The notes beneath the pieces were generated by a model, which was not told the DNA's origin, did no database searches, and worked only from the letters and a program-made list of their open reading frames with translations. From NCBI GenBank assembly GCA_049999725.1, contig JBNGIS010004107.1, positions 1-20,403 of the forward strand: a stretch of DNA of 20,403 nt, written 5' to 3'. The position numbers were made by a program, and so were the translations under genes. This DNA comes from Haplomitrium mnioides. Lineage: Eukaryota > Marchantiophyta > Haplomitriopsida > Calobryales. How positions within the stretch are numbered: position 1 is the stretch's first letter; every line of letters begins with the position of its first letter. Positions 9,983-20,403 of the stretch are shown piece by piece.

Positions 9983-12920
9983 TGTCGTAGCATAGCAGTG
10001 GCACTCTAACCCGGAAAAGAACAACCAGAGATCAAACCATGCAAGATCTATAAAGAAATCTGCTCTTAATTCACTTTTACCAACTTTCTTGTTTCTTTGT
10101 AGAGTTTTGAAACTGCACTCTATCAGTTCAGAGATGGATCTCTCTCCACTCCAGGTCTGACAACCTTTACTCCAAAAACAAAACACACAAACCACTTCTA
10201 CTACTCAATACAATAGAACAAAAGCCAAGAATTACTAAAATTGTATGACTGACATTTCTAGGATAAGAAAGCTGATGCACATGCTGATTTTAAACTTGAG
10301 CTGTATCAGAAAAGTTCCCAAGCAACCAGTTACCCAACTTGCTTGAAACTCTCAAACCAACACTCCAGTGCCTAACCTCATTACTTCACCTCACTTCCCT
10401 CAAACTAGATACTCAGGCCACTCCAACCCAATATATCCCAGAGCTTGATGTTGAGAACTCAGCTATGGAACGACCCTCCTAATCTCACATCCACTTGTTG
10501 TTCCTCCAACCACCCACTACTCTGTTTGCTTGTGAAATGCCCACCTATTCCATAGGCACACACAAATCTGAGCACTCCTTGCTCTACTGCAACCCACCAA
10601 CCAGTATCCACTAACGGGAGAATCACATAAGGTTCTCTCTTTAAGAATTTAACAAACACAAAACAAAACAGAACTTAAAGCAAAATTGATTTGCCACTGA
10701 ACCTCCCACAAATCACAATCTGGAACTCAAAACCCAGACCCATCAGCAAAACACACTCAAGTACCCCTTGACATGCACTTCTCTAATGTAATCTCACTTA
10801 CTTCTTCAATTGCAAACCTGCAAAACATTCACCAACCAGATCTAACTTCAAATCCTTATTCCTTCATCAAATTGCTCCTTCTGAATCTGCAATCAACAAC
10901 TAGAGCAGAGGACCTCACATACATGAATCTCATAATCTTTACTTGAAGCACATATGTACAATGAGACAACCAACAGAACAGGAACTCGCCAATAGGCTTG
11001 TACCCCCTGTCCTGCTCAATTGACAATTGCAGTCCTAACAGTTCCAAATCAAACTAACTTACTTCTCTATGTACTAACTTTCCCTCACGAAGTTTCCAAT
11101 AAGAACTAACAACTCACAATGTGTTCTTAAGCTAAATAACACGCCTTCACTAACTTAAACTAACTTCGCTCACCATAAGAACTAATTACTAGCAATTGTT
11201 CTTATACTAATTTTTGAACTTTCACTAACTCATCACTTCATCTCCTTTTCAATTTCGAACTTTTCGACTTCTACAAAGTAGTTGTTTCGCCCTTTTCAAA
11301 CTTTCAAACTTTCAGTTTGACTTCCACACTAAAACCACGATAAATCACTGATTTGCCATTCAAACTTCTCTCCTTGCTCACTTTTCCGCAACAATCCTTA
11401 TCGCACAAAACAACGGCAAGTCGTCATTTCATCCATCACCGCTTTGCTTAGTCGCTATTTCGCCAATCATCCTTCCGTTGAACACTTCGGAACGTAACCT
11501 TCCTAACCAGAGATCTCCACTTCGGAACCCCATACGGAACCAACTTACTTGGGGATCTCCACTTCGGATCCCCACACGGACACTCATCGGAACCCCCTTA
11601 ACCGGGGTATCCTACAACGGAAGACGGATCGGAACTTCTTTAACCAGGGATCCCCACTTCGGAAGGCGCGGTTCCAACACTTTCTTTGGACCAATAACCC
11701 TTTAGATCTCCTTTTGCTGACCTTCAAATCTTACTTATTCCTTTTAAACTTTTAATCCCTTCCGATTCAAACAGGTCGTACAGCAAAATTTTGTCACCGA
11801 TCACTTCCTCGCTGATCTGATTGACTTCTGCTCAATTTCCTTTTTGCTCATAAAGCTTTCCACATCGGGCTCTCATGCATAGATTTCCATTTCAGCTCCC
11901 GATCATCGCATACCTTCTCTTCACCAAGAATCTTCTTCATACAAACCTTCCCGCTCTTCTTTCATTCCAATTCCTTTGCAATACAATTTCTCCCTTACAG
12001 CTAATGACTTTCCGCATGAACATTTCCACGGACCTCTTTCTTTACACTTACTTCAACACCGGCTTCATCCCAGAAAATCGTCACCACATTCGATCCCTTC
12101 TTCACTCCAGATTGATTCGTAGTCAATTCTTCAATCCCAACCTTTTTCCATAACAATTCAGTTCTCACACAGCCAATTTCTTTCTCTTCTCCACATGCAT
12201 TTCACCACTCAAGGAAAGAATTAAGCAACCTTCATCGTAACATCCTTTCATTCGTCATCAGAGAACTCCATCAACAGGACCGTCTTCTTAAACAATTTGT
12301 TGAACATTCCCTCTCAAGAATTCGCTTCGTAGATTTAATCCTTAAATTTTATCACAACATTTGATTTCTTTAGGCCTTCAACACAGATCAATCCCATCAA
12401 CCGATCATCCGTGAGCTCGTCAAACCCCGTAGCTGCATTTTGTCCCATAAATCTTCTGTCATAACTCAGAAGCACTATATAACGATTTCACACTTCCTTC
12501 CTTTTGAGAGGCAGCCCCATAAGGGTGTAAGGCTACTGCTTAACTTCCCTGCCCCTAGACGGACCTAGTTCAGGGCACCAACTTCCATCCTTTAACACAA
12601 TTCCACTGGCTCCTGATCAGGCTGTCCATCAACACATATAACAGAAATAGATAGATAGGTAGAGGTTGGCTGGCCCTCAACACTTAGATTAGTTTTACAA
12701 AACAAAAATTTTTCTTCATTGAAAAAAACATCAACTTCCTTGTAGATCAGCCTTCTCCCTTTTGCCTACTTCATCCAAAATATCCTCTGATCCTTATATT
12801 TTACAATTTTACACTTATTAGCCCAAAACTTGAAGCTTTACCACTTTCTTCTCACTCCACCGCACAGAAGAGACTTTTTCAAGCAGTTTCTGACCTTCTG
12901 CCAAGAACTATGCTCTCACA
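9983..12920. mobile_element. Probable solo LTR (2.94 kb) inserted in the satellite
   Basis: This is a non-satellite block starting TGTCGTAGCATAG and ending GCTCTCACA, i.e. TG...CA. It is flanked by a perfect 5-bp duplication ATTAT (9978-9982 and 12921-12925). Satellite sequence stops at 9982 and resumes at 12921 within the same part of the repeat unit (TATTCTATAAAGC-like). Neither terminus recurs inside the block, so there is no LTR pair, and no gag or pol domain is seen on either strand. A long solo LTR, as left by recombination of a gypsy-like element with ~3-kb LTRs, explains this best; a non-autonomous LTR element is possible. Orientation is not established; a TATATAA word lies at about 12475-12482 on the plus strand. 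Confidence 0.75.
11512..11663 (+). repeat. Short tandem repeat inside the solo LTR
   Basis: GATCTCCACTTCGGA occurs at 11512 and 11554, a diverged copy (GTATCCTACAACGGA) at 11607 and GATCCCCACTTCGGA at 11649. Spacing is 42, 53 and 42. Copies are followed by CGGAAC-rich spacers. This local GC-richer patch explains the two overlapping plus-strand open frames there, which are repeat translation rather than a gene. Confidence 0.7.
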
Positions 12921-15900
12921 ATTATACAAAGATTCTTCTTATAAATTCTCTTTAGACTAGAGTAGTTGGACTTCTCTACAATAACTTATGTGCTCTAAAA
13001 TATTTTGTGTCTTAACTTCCAACAAGTGTCGTTGAACTTGCCTACAATAACATAGGTATTCAACTTGTCTACAATAACATATACATTCTATAAAGCTTTG
13101 TTTTATAACTTCTCTCTTGGCTAGTGTAGTTGGGCTTGTAGCTCAACTTTTCCACAATAACATATCTCATCTATAAATCTTTCTTTGTCTTAAATTCCAA
13201 CTACTGTAGTTGAACTTGTGTACAATAACATAGCTCTTCTATAAAGCTCTTTTTTCTAACTTCTCTCCAAACTAGTGTAGTTGGACTGCTCTACATATGT
13301 GCTCTATCAATCTTTCTTTGTATTAACTTCCAACTAGTGTAGTTGAACTTCTCTACAATAACATAGCTATTTTATAAAGCTTCATTTTCTAGCTTCTCTC
13401 TAGACTAGTGTAGTTGGACTTTTCTATAACAACATATATGCTATATAAATCTTTCTTTATCTTTAGTTCCTACTAGTGTAGTTGAACTTCTCTACAACAA
13501 CATAACTATTCTATAAATCTTTCTTTTCTAACTTCTCTCTAGACTAGTGGAGTTGGACCTCTACATAGATATGCTCTGTAAATCTTTCTTTGTCTTAACT
13601 TCCAACTAGGGTAGTTAAACTTCTCTATCAAAACATAGCTATGAATCTTTCTTTTTCTTAAGTTCAAACTTGTGTAGTTGAACTTCTCTACAATAACACA
13701 ACTTTTCTCTAAAGCTTGTGTTTTCTAACTCTCTAAACTAGTGTAGTTGGACTTTTCTACATATCTCCTCGATGAGTCTTGAATTGCCTTAACTTCTAGC
13801 TAGAGAGGTAGAACTTCTCTACAAAAACATAGCTACCTATAAGGCTTTTTCTTCTAACTTCTTTCTACACTAGTGTAGTTGTACTTCTCTTCAAAAACAT
13901 GTAACCTCTATAAATCTTTTTTTGTATTAACTTCCAACTAGTGTAGTTGAACTTCTCTACAATAAGATAGCTATTTTATGAAGTCTTTTTCTTTACCTTC
14001 TCTCTAGACTAGCATACTTGAACATCTCTGCATATGTGCTCTAAACATCTTTCTTTGTCTTAACTTCCAACTAGTGTAGTTGAACTTCTCTACAACAACA
14101 TAGCTATTGTATGAAGGTTTTGTTTTAATGTATATTAATACTGGTGTAGCTTGACTTCTCTACATATGTGCTCTATATATCTTTCTTTGTCTTGAGTGGC
14201 AATTAGTGTCATTGAACTTCTCTACAATAACATAGCTATTATATTAAGCTTTTTCTCCTAACTTCTCTCTAGACAAGTGTAGTTAGACTTCTCTACAATA
14301 ACATATGTGCTCTATAAATCTTTCTTTGTCTCAATTTCCAACTAGTGTAGTTGAATTTCTCTACAATAACATAGCTATTGTATAAAGCTTTTCTTTCTAC
14401 TTCTCTCTGGACTAGTGTAGTTCGACTTCTCTACATATGTGGTCTATTAAATTTTCTTGTTTTAGCTAACAACTAGTGTAGTTGGATTTCTCTACAATAA
14501 CATGGCTATTCTACAAAACATTTTTCTCCAACTTCTCTCTTGACTAGTGTAGATGAACTGTTCTACATACATGCTCTATAAATGTTTCTTTGTCTTAACT
14601 TCCAACTTGTGTAGTTGAAATTATCTACAATACATAGCTATTCTAAAAACGGCTTTTTTTTCCAACTTCTCTCTAGACTAGTAAAGTTAGACTTCTCCAC
14701 AACAACATATGTCCTCTATAAATCTTTCTTTGTCTTAATTTCCTATGAGTGTATATAAACTTCTTTACAAAAACATAGTTGATCTATAAAGATTTTGTAA
14801 TTTCTAACTACTCTCTAGACTAGTGTAGTGGAACTTCTCTACAATGACATAGCAATTAGATAAAGCTTTGTTTTCTAACTTCTCTACATATGCGCTCTAT
14901 AAGTTTTTCTTTGTCTTAACTTCCAACTAGTGTAAATGAACTTCTCTACAATAACATAGCTATTCTATAAAGCTTTCTTTTTTAAAATTTTTTTTCCTCT
15001 TCACAAGTGTAGTGAGAATTCTGTACAATAACATATGTGCTCTGAAAATCTTTCTTTGTTTCAACTTCCAACTAGTGTAGTTGAATTTCTCTACTACACC
15101 ATAGCTATTCTATAAAGCTTCTTTTTCTAGCTTCTCTCTACACTAGTGTAGTTGCACTTCTCTACAATAACATATATGCTCTATAAATCTTTCTTTGTCT
15201 TAACTTCCAACTTGTGTAGTTGAGCTTCTCTACAACAACATAGCCATTCTACAAAACTGTTGTTTCCTAACTTCTCTCTAAACTAATGTACTTGGAGATC
15301 TCTACAATAACATATGTGATGTATAAATATTTCTTTGTCTTAACTTCCAACTAGTGTAGTAGAACTTCTCTATAATAACATAGCTATTCTATCAAGCTTT
15401 CTTTTTCTAACCTCTCTCTACACTAGTATAGTTGAACTTCTGCACGAAAACATGAAACCTTTATAAATCTCTCTTTGTCTTCACTTCCAACTAGTGTAGT
15501 TGAATGTCTATGCAATAAGATAATTATTTTATGAAGCTTCTTTTTTCTAACTTTTGTCTAGACTAGTATAGTTTCACATCTCTACATATGTGCTCTATAA
15601 ATCTCTATTTGCCTTTACCTCCAACTAGTGTATTTGAAATTCTCTACAACAATAGAGTTATTCTATAAAACATTATTTTCTAGCTTCTCTTTAGACTAGT
15701 GAAGTTGGACTTTTCCTCAATAACTTATGTGCTCTATAAATCTTGCTTTGTCTTTACTTCAAACTAGTGTAGTTGAATTTCTCTACAATAACATAGCTAG
15801 TCTACAAAGCTTTACTTTTGTACTTCTCTCTAGACTAATGTAGTTGGACTTCTCTACAAAGACAAATGTGCTTGATAAATCTTTCTTTGTCTTAACTTCC

Positions 15901-16165
15901 AACTAGTGTAGTTGAACTTTTCTACAATAACACATCTATTCTATAAACCCTCTTTTTCTCACTTCTCACTAGCTACGTGAAGTTGGACTTCTCTACAATA
16001 ACATATGTGCTCCATAAATATTTCTTTTTCTTAACTTCCAACTAGTGTAGTTAAAGTTCTCAATCAAAACATAGCTATTGTATACAATTTTTTCTAACTT
16101 CTCTCTTGATTAGTGTAGATAAACTTCTCCACATGTGTGCTCTATAAATCTTTCTTTAATAGCTG
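12921..16165 (+). repeat. Satellite array, segment 2 (~139-bp dimeric repeat)
   Basis: About 23 further dimers of the same A/B unit continue in register after the solo LTR (A halves at 15894 and 16033 are 139 apart; 13929 and 14062 are 133 apart). Most units keep ACTAGT in both halves. Indels and partial units occur, for example near 13060-13150 and 14130. The array ends at about 16165, after GCTCTATAAATCTTTCTTT, where unrelated sequence begins. Confidence 0.93.
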
Positions 16166-17035
16166 CTACTTTGAACCAGTAACAGGCTACTCAGAACAAG
16201 AACCTTTTTTGGGGAAAATTTGTGATTTTTCATATCAAAAAACATAAAAAACAAGGTTAATTTTAAAAAACAAAAAGTATATGAGTTTTTTGGATTTTTT
16301 TTTTGGTCGTTTCAGCAAGCGTAATAGAGCGAAGGTCAATTTTGTAATGCAAAATCAATCAATATTACTAGTTTTTATAAAAATATTGGAAAACTCAAAT
16401 TTGTTTAAAAGCATACAATTTAGGTAAGTTTTCATAAAAAAATTGCATTTATAATTGATTACAATTCTAAGCCCAAAAAATGCATGTCACAAGAAACTAT
16501 TTTGAAATATGTTTCATTGCACAAACTATAGGCGCACATAGACATTGTGCTCTTTCAAAATTTCTTGTTGGAAAAATATTACAAAACACAAAGAAAAAGC
16601 CTAAAGGAACTGGAAGTCAAGGGAACGAGTTTGCAATGGTAAACACAAAAACAAAGAAAATGAAACAATGCATGGATTTAGGAGCTTTACTTTAAACATC
16701 AAGAAAAAAAGGAAGCTTTCAGTTTAAGTTGAAAATCTATGCAATCAAAAGTGAACGTAGACTTTCAAAATGGTTCCAGCAATTAAAAATATTTCATAGT
16801 TCAACGAAGTATATACAGAAACATATCAGAATCAAAAAGGTAGTAGCTAAGGAGATTGAATTAAGATTATAAACAAGAAACATGTCCAAGTTTTAGACTT
16901 GATTCAACCAAACAAAGGTCTCAAGATCTACAAAAGAGTCCATGACTTGTGTACAAACAAAGTTGTAATTGGTAGTCTTTGTATAAAGAAGCTTAAGGGT
17001 TATGCATGAGAAGTAAAACTTTTGGAAGGCATGGA
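16166..17035. other. AT-rich intergenic DNA, no gene recognised
   Basis: Sequence changes abruptly from satellite to unrelated AT-rich DNA at about 16166. The only open frame of any length (plus 16480-16695, 71 codons) is lysine-rich and resembles nothing known to me. The right part contains GGCGCACATAGAC (about 16531), a weak relative of the palindromic motif found further right. Confidence 0.6.
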
Positions 17036-17039
17036 CTTC

Positions 17040-17355
17040 CACCCCAAAGTCTATGCGCGCAAAGGAATCCAAGCTCAACATGTGAACACTCCACTCCAAA
17101 GTCTATGCGCGTATAGGAATCGAAGCTCAACATGTGAACACTCCACTCCAAAATCTTGACATGCTTAGGAATCTAAGCTCAACAAGTGAACACTCCACTC
17201 CAAAGTCTAGGGGCGCATAGGAATCCAAACTCACCATCTGAACACTCCACCCGAAAGTCTAGGCGCGCTTTGGAATCGGAACTCACCATCTGAACACTCC
17301 ACCCCAAAGTCTATGCATGCATAGGAATCCAAACTCACCATCTCAACATTCCACA
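17040..17355 (+). repeat. Six-copy 52-bp tandem repeat with palindromic core
   Basis: The word CCAAAGTCTATG or a variant recurs at 17044, 17096, 17148, 17200, 17252, 17304 and 17356, exactly 52 bases apart. Each unit reads like CACTCCACTCCAAAGTCTAT, then GCGCGCATAGGAATCCAAGC and TCAACATGTGAA. The core CTATGCGCGCATAG is a perfect 14-bp palindrome as a consensus; the copy at about 17310-17323 (CTATGCATGCATAG) is itself a perfect palindrome. Open frames through here are translations of the repeat. Confidence 0.93.
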
Positions 17356-17436
17356 ACAAAGACTAACAAGAAGCTAGGTTCTACGTTTCGTAGAAGAGTT
17401 TTTGCACATTGTACATTTCATTTGCAAATCAAAGTT

Positions 17437-17522
17437 TATGTGCGCATAGGGTTCACACTTCTACAACCGAGGATAAAGACTATAAATTTTCTATTTTTGC
17501 AACAAACTCTATGCATGCAAAA
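17437..17522. repeat. Two dispersed copies of the palindromic motif (left of the gene)
   Basis: TATGTGCGCATAG at 17437-17449, preceded by AAAGTT as in the 52-bp unit (AAAGTC), and TATGCATGCAAAA at 17510-17522. They lie outside the tandem block, so the motif spreads towards the DUF7869 pseudogene. Confidence 0.7.
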
Positions 17523-17959
17523 TATTTTGATATCTAATTCGGAATCTAAAAGTAAAAACGGTTACAAAGCTCTTCTTCTAAGTCAAACAATGCTAAAGAT
17601 TTAAATTTTTACAACAAAGTCTTAAAAAGAAAAAAAATGTAGTCAATTTTAGTAGATGCTTTAGCGAGATAATAGCCTTAAAAGTTGAAAGCAAAATACT
17701 TATATTTTGTAGATGAAAATATTTCTACAAAGTAAATAAAACTATTAACTTTGAGTTAAAGTTTCATTTACAGAAAACAACATTCAACTTGGAATGATTT
17801 ATGGTCACAAGTTCAAGTTGGCAAAAAATCCAACAAGTTGCTAAAAACGATTTTCAAATACTTTTTGAAATGATCATCTTAAATTATACCAGATTTGCAA
17901 ATACAAAATATAGAACAAATTCTTCAAGGACATTAGTCGCTAGTCTCGATTTCTTTGGA
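17523..17959. other. AT-rich region downstream of the DUF7869 pseudogene
   Basis: About 440 bases without a recognisable gene, repeat or RNA. Being at the 3' side of the minus-strand pseudogene, it would hold its 3' UTR and polyadenylation signal, but none can be assigned with confidence. Confidence 0.5.
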
Positions 17960-19680
17960 TTAAGCTTCAGAAGATTCATCAAGGTTTTCTTGATATGTCT
18001 CAGTGTTTATTACATTGATTGAATCTCTTTGAAACATTTCAGGATTGAGGGCTTTTTGTCTTTCATACTCAAATAGATTTGCTTTAATGGTAGCCAAAGT
18101 GGTTTTCCTCAATTGGTTTTTCTGGGTGAGCAAAAAAATCAAACGGCAGAATTGTGATTTGTGTCAAATCAAGTACATCAATATGTAACTTGGATTTGCG
18201 TTTCCCTTTTATTGCTGCTATTTTTTTTGGGAAGTATTGACTAGAAAATTCATCTTCAGCCAAACAAACAAACCATTGAGCTCGTACTTGTTTCGGGTTT
18301 GGCGGGTCTTCCTCATCAAATGACAAAACTTTGAGAACGTTGGCAACCCAAAACGGTTTTCTCTTTGGATCCAGAGACACAACAACACAAATAAACATTC
18401 TAGCTTTCAAATCATGTAGATTGCAAAATTTATGCCCATATCGAGTATTGTGCGAAAGAGTCCATTCTTGCAGCCTAGGTGCTCCATCATAGATTGCTCG
18501 ACATGTAGAAAGTATTTGCTGTACCGAAGTATCTTCTTCTATTTGTGGAGCATGAAGCTGAAAATCTGGACAAACATTTTGAAAATCATTACAAGTGTTT
18601 GACTTTTGTGAAGGTGGAAAGGTAAATTCTGCTTTGAGTCGTCGGTTTTTTTTTCAAGGATGTAAGCTGCAATCTCTTGTTGGGTAAGAAAAAAGTCATT
18701 CCACCATTGAATATCATAATCTATAAATAACTTGTAGTAGTTCTCACTTATGTTGTCCCTTATTGAAATTACCACTTTCTCGGCATCCACTTCTCTTTCT
18801 TCCTTTTGAGATCGTTTGATTTCAGAATATGCCTTAAGAGGAATCAACATTGAACTTAAAATTTCTCTGTCCACTTCAGGTATGCACTTGAGTTGACAAA
18901 TACCATCTGCAAGTAGCCAAAATTCATCTGTTGAGAAGTGTTTGCTCCAAATCTTTGCTTTGGAATCATTTAATTGGAACTTGAATTGTTGATTAAAAGT
19001 AATATCATGTATCCTTTGAACCAGAGAAGGACTTTGCTGTAGAATCATTTTGAAATCCCAAGTTTCCAACAAAAGAGTCACATGAGGTTTAGGATTATAG
19101 GATAATTGAAGCGCCTCGCTTAGACTGGTGATCATGAAAGCTTTGACACGTTTTAAACGTTTCGAGAATCAGCTGAACATTTGATCAATTTGATCATGAG
19201 TATGGCCAACCATGAGAAATCCCACCTTGATTTTTTGAAAAAATTCTTGGCAATAAAGAGACTAAGATATCCAAACAGGATAGAATTCTTATTCTCTCTT
19301 GTCGTGTTGTCCAGCTGAAGATACAAAGTTGGAAGTAGCGGGCCTTCAAAGTCACATAATATTTTGTTGAGCATAGTAACTGTCAAATTGAAATCACTTC
19401 TCAAGTTTCTATACGTTAAGAAGACCCTCGAAGAGAGAGCATAATTGAATATTAAGGCACCAACAACATGCTCACCCACCAAACAATCTTTATCAATAGT
19501 TTTTGGTGGCGATGACCAGTGTGGAATAGCAGTTTTCTTTTGATCCATTCCATCAATAACAATTCACAAGTACTTTTGATCATCAGCATAACATTTTCTT
19601 TGATGGGTTGCAAGTTTTGATCTTTCTTTCATTTATTGGTCACGATGAAGAAACAATTGGCGATTGTATTTGACTGGATC
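17960..19680 (-). pseudogene. DUF7869-class protein, broken (transposon-like)
   Basis: Read from 19680 to 17960. The family signature is clear: IDGMDQKKTAIPH near 19530-19560, then LPTLYLQLDN and RENKN near 19270-19310, then VGHTHDQIDQ near 19180-19215. I recall these (IDGMDQ, QLDN.xENKN, GHTHxDxDQ) as hallmarks of DUF7869, a domain of unknown function common in multi-copy, transposon-like families. After this come about 250 residues of less conserved sequence and a C-terminal segment (about 18150-18400) with KPFWVANVLKV, VRAQWFV and LDLTQITILPF, reminiscent of a small SH3/BAH-like barrel. Lesions: TAA 19633-19635, TGA 19564-19566, a frameshift at the T6 run 19231-19236, TGA 19169-19171, a frameshift at the T9 run 18646-18654, and a shift near 18110-18130. 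The N-terminus before 19680 is not recognised; a spliced upstream exon is possible. Confidence 0.82.
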
Positions 19681-20403
19681 AATCCAAAACAAGAATGATA
19701 TCAAACTAGTTCAGTAAAACATATGTCAATACTTGTAACTTCAAAACACAACCTTAGGTGTAAATAATATTCAAGGCATCTTAAACAAATGTTTGAAATT
19801 ATTGAAACGAAACACTTTGTAAAAGATAAAAAAGAAACTTTTTTTCTATTTGGAAAAGAAAAAAACAAGATTTGCAAAAGAAAGGTTACAAGATCACATC
19901 CTCTGAGCGTTTAGGATGAGTTGAGTCAATAATAGATCGTATGCGTGCATAGAACCAATACAAGAAGACCAATATCATGGCTTGTTGTGAATGTTGTCGC
20001 GACTGGTTTTAAAAGAATCAAGAACAAATCTTATGTGGGCATAGGATTTGCGAACAATAAAAACAATTTTTTCAATTTGTTTTTACAACGGCTCTTCATT
20101 AAAAGGAACAAAAACAAAACTTGTTGCAAGGCTAAGGTCACAACAACAATCAAATTCATTTTTTTAGCTTTAGTCGACTGCAGAAAAGGTTAAATTGAAA
20201 TATAAAAAAGTAGAGCGTATGCGAGCATAGACTCTCTTCTTAACACTCATCTTGCTAAGAATCATTCAACTCCAATCTTCTTTGCTAAATAACTTCAAAA
20301 AATATATATCTTTTAACTGTAAGTTGAGAAAACATAACATCTCAAGAACTAAGCTCTGAGTCTAGAAAAAAAACAATGGATTAGCCAAAGGTGTCAAAAG
20401 AGA
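19681..20403. other. AT-rich region upstream of the DUF7869 pseudogene
   Basis: No coding sequence is recognised; the plus-strand frame at 19945-20193 has no known features. On the minus strand, a pyrimidine-rich stretch ending GGATTGATCCAG at about 19670-19681 could be a splice acceptor for the downstream coding part. Three copies of the palindromic motif lie here. Confidence 0.5.
19940..20230. repeat. Three dispersed copies of the palindromic motif (right of the gene)
   Basis: TATGCGTGCATAG at 19940-19952, TATGTGGGCATAG at 20032-20044 and TATGCGAGCATAG at 20218-20230. All keep the TATG...GCATAG frame of the 52-bp tandem repeat on the other side of the pseudogene, but the sequence around them is otherwise unrelated to that repeat. 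Confidence 0.75.

Noticed and set aside
9962-10195. Minus-strand open frame of 77 codons at the solo LTR end
   Set aside because: It crosses the junction between satellite and LTR and has no family features.
11478-11755. Two overlapping plus-strand open frames
   Set aside because: They translate the 42/53-bp repeat within the solo LTR in two frames, so the apparent pattern is repeat-driven.
11875-12153. Plus-strand open frame of 92 codons
   Set aside because: It lies in C-rich, stop-poor solo-LTR sequence and resembles no known protein.
17040-17355. CRISPR-like array
   Set aside because: The 52-bp units are contiguous and similar throughout, with no unique spacers, and the context is a plant genome.
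17317-17604. Plus-strand open frame of 95 codons
   Set aside because: It begins inside the 52-bp tandem repeat and runs into AT-rich DNA; the protein has no recognisable domain.

Overview
The window is repeat-dominated DNA from a nuclear eukaryotic genome, almost certainly a land plant. It holds a plant-type Ty1/copia retrotransposon with a UBN2-type Gag, a long AT-rich satellite array, a probable solo LTR, and a decayed gene of the DUF7869 class. No intact protein-coding gene, rRNA, tRNA or CRISPR array is visible. From memory, DUF7869 proteins are abundant in some seed-free plants as well as animals and oomycetes, which hints at a bryophyte, fern or lycophyte, but the sequence alone does not settle this.

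Layout. 1-46 is an (AT)n run. 47-112, 8185-9982 and 12921-about 16165 are pieces of one tandem array with a ~139-bp repeat made of two diverged ~70-bp halves, A and B, giving about 36 dimers. The first break in the array (113-8184) is a minus-strand Ty1/copia element. It is bounded by TG...CA LTRs and a 5-bp target duplication with one mismatch (TTTGT/TTTGA). Its gag-protease-integrase-RT-RNase H order is still readable from 5266 down to 613, but stops and frameshifts break it. A leader of about 2.7 kb lies between the 5' LTR and gag. The second break (9983-12920) is a 2938-bp TG...CA insertion with a perfect ATTAT target duplication and no coding capacity, best read as a solo LTR.

The right part (about 16166-20403) lies outside the array. 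It contains six copies of a 52-bp tandem repeat (17040-17355) built around a palindrome like CTATGCGCGCATAG, then a minus-strand DUF7869 pseudogene (19680 to 17960) whose C-terminal part looks like a small beta-barrel domain. Further single copies of the palindrome lie on both sides of this gene (17437, 17510, 19940, 20032, 20218).

Order of events inferred: the satellite array formed first; the copia element then inserted and decayed; the solo-LTR element inserted separately and, by its perfect target duplication, probably more recently. The most interesting unexplained feature is the pairing of a DUF7869 gene with a palindromic motif repeated on both sides of it, which could be the remains of a mobile element with its own binding sites.
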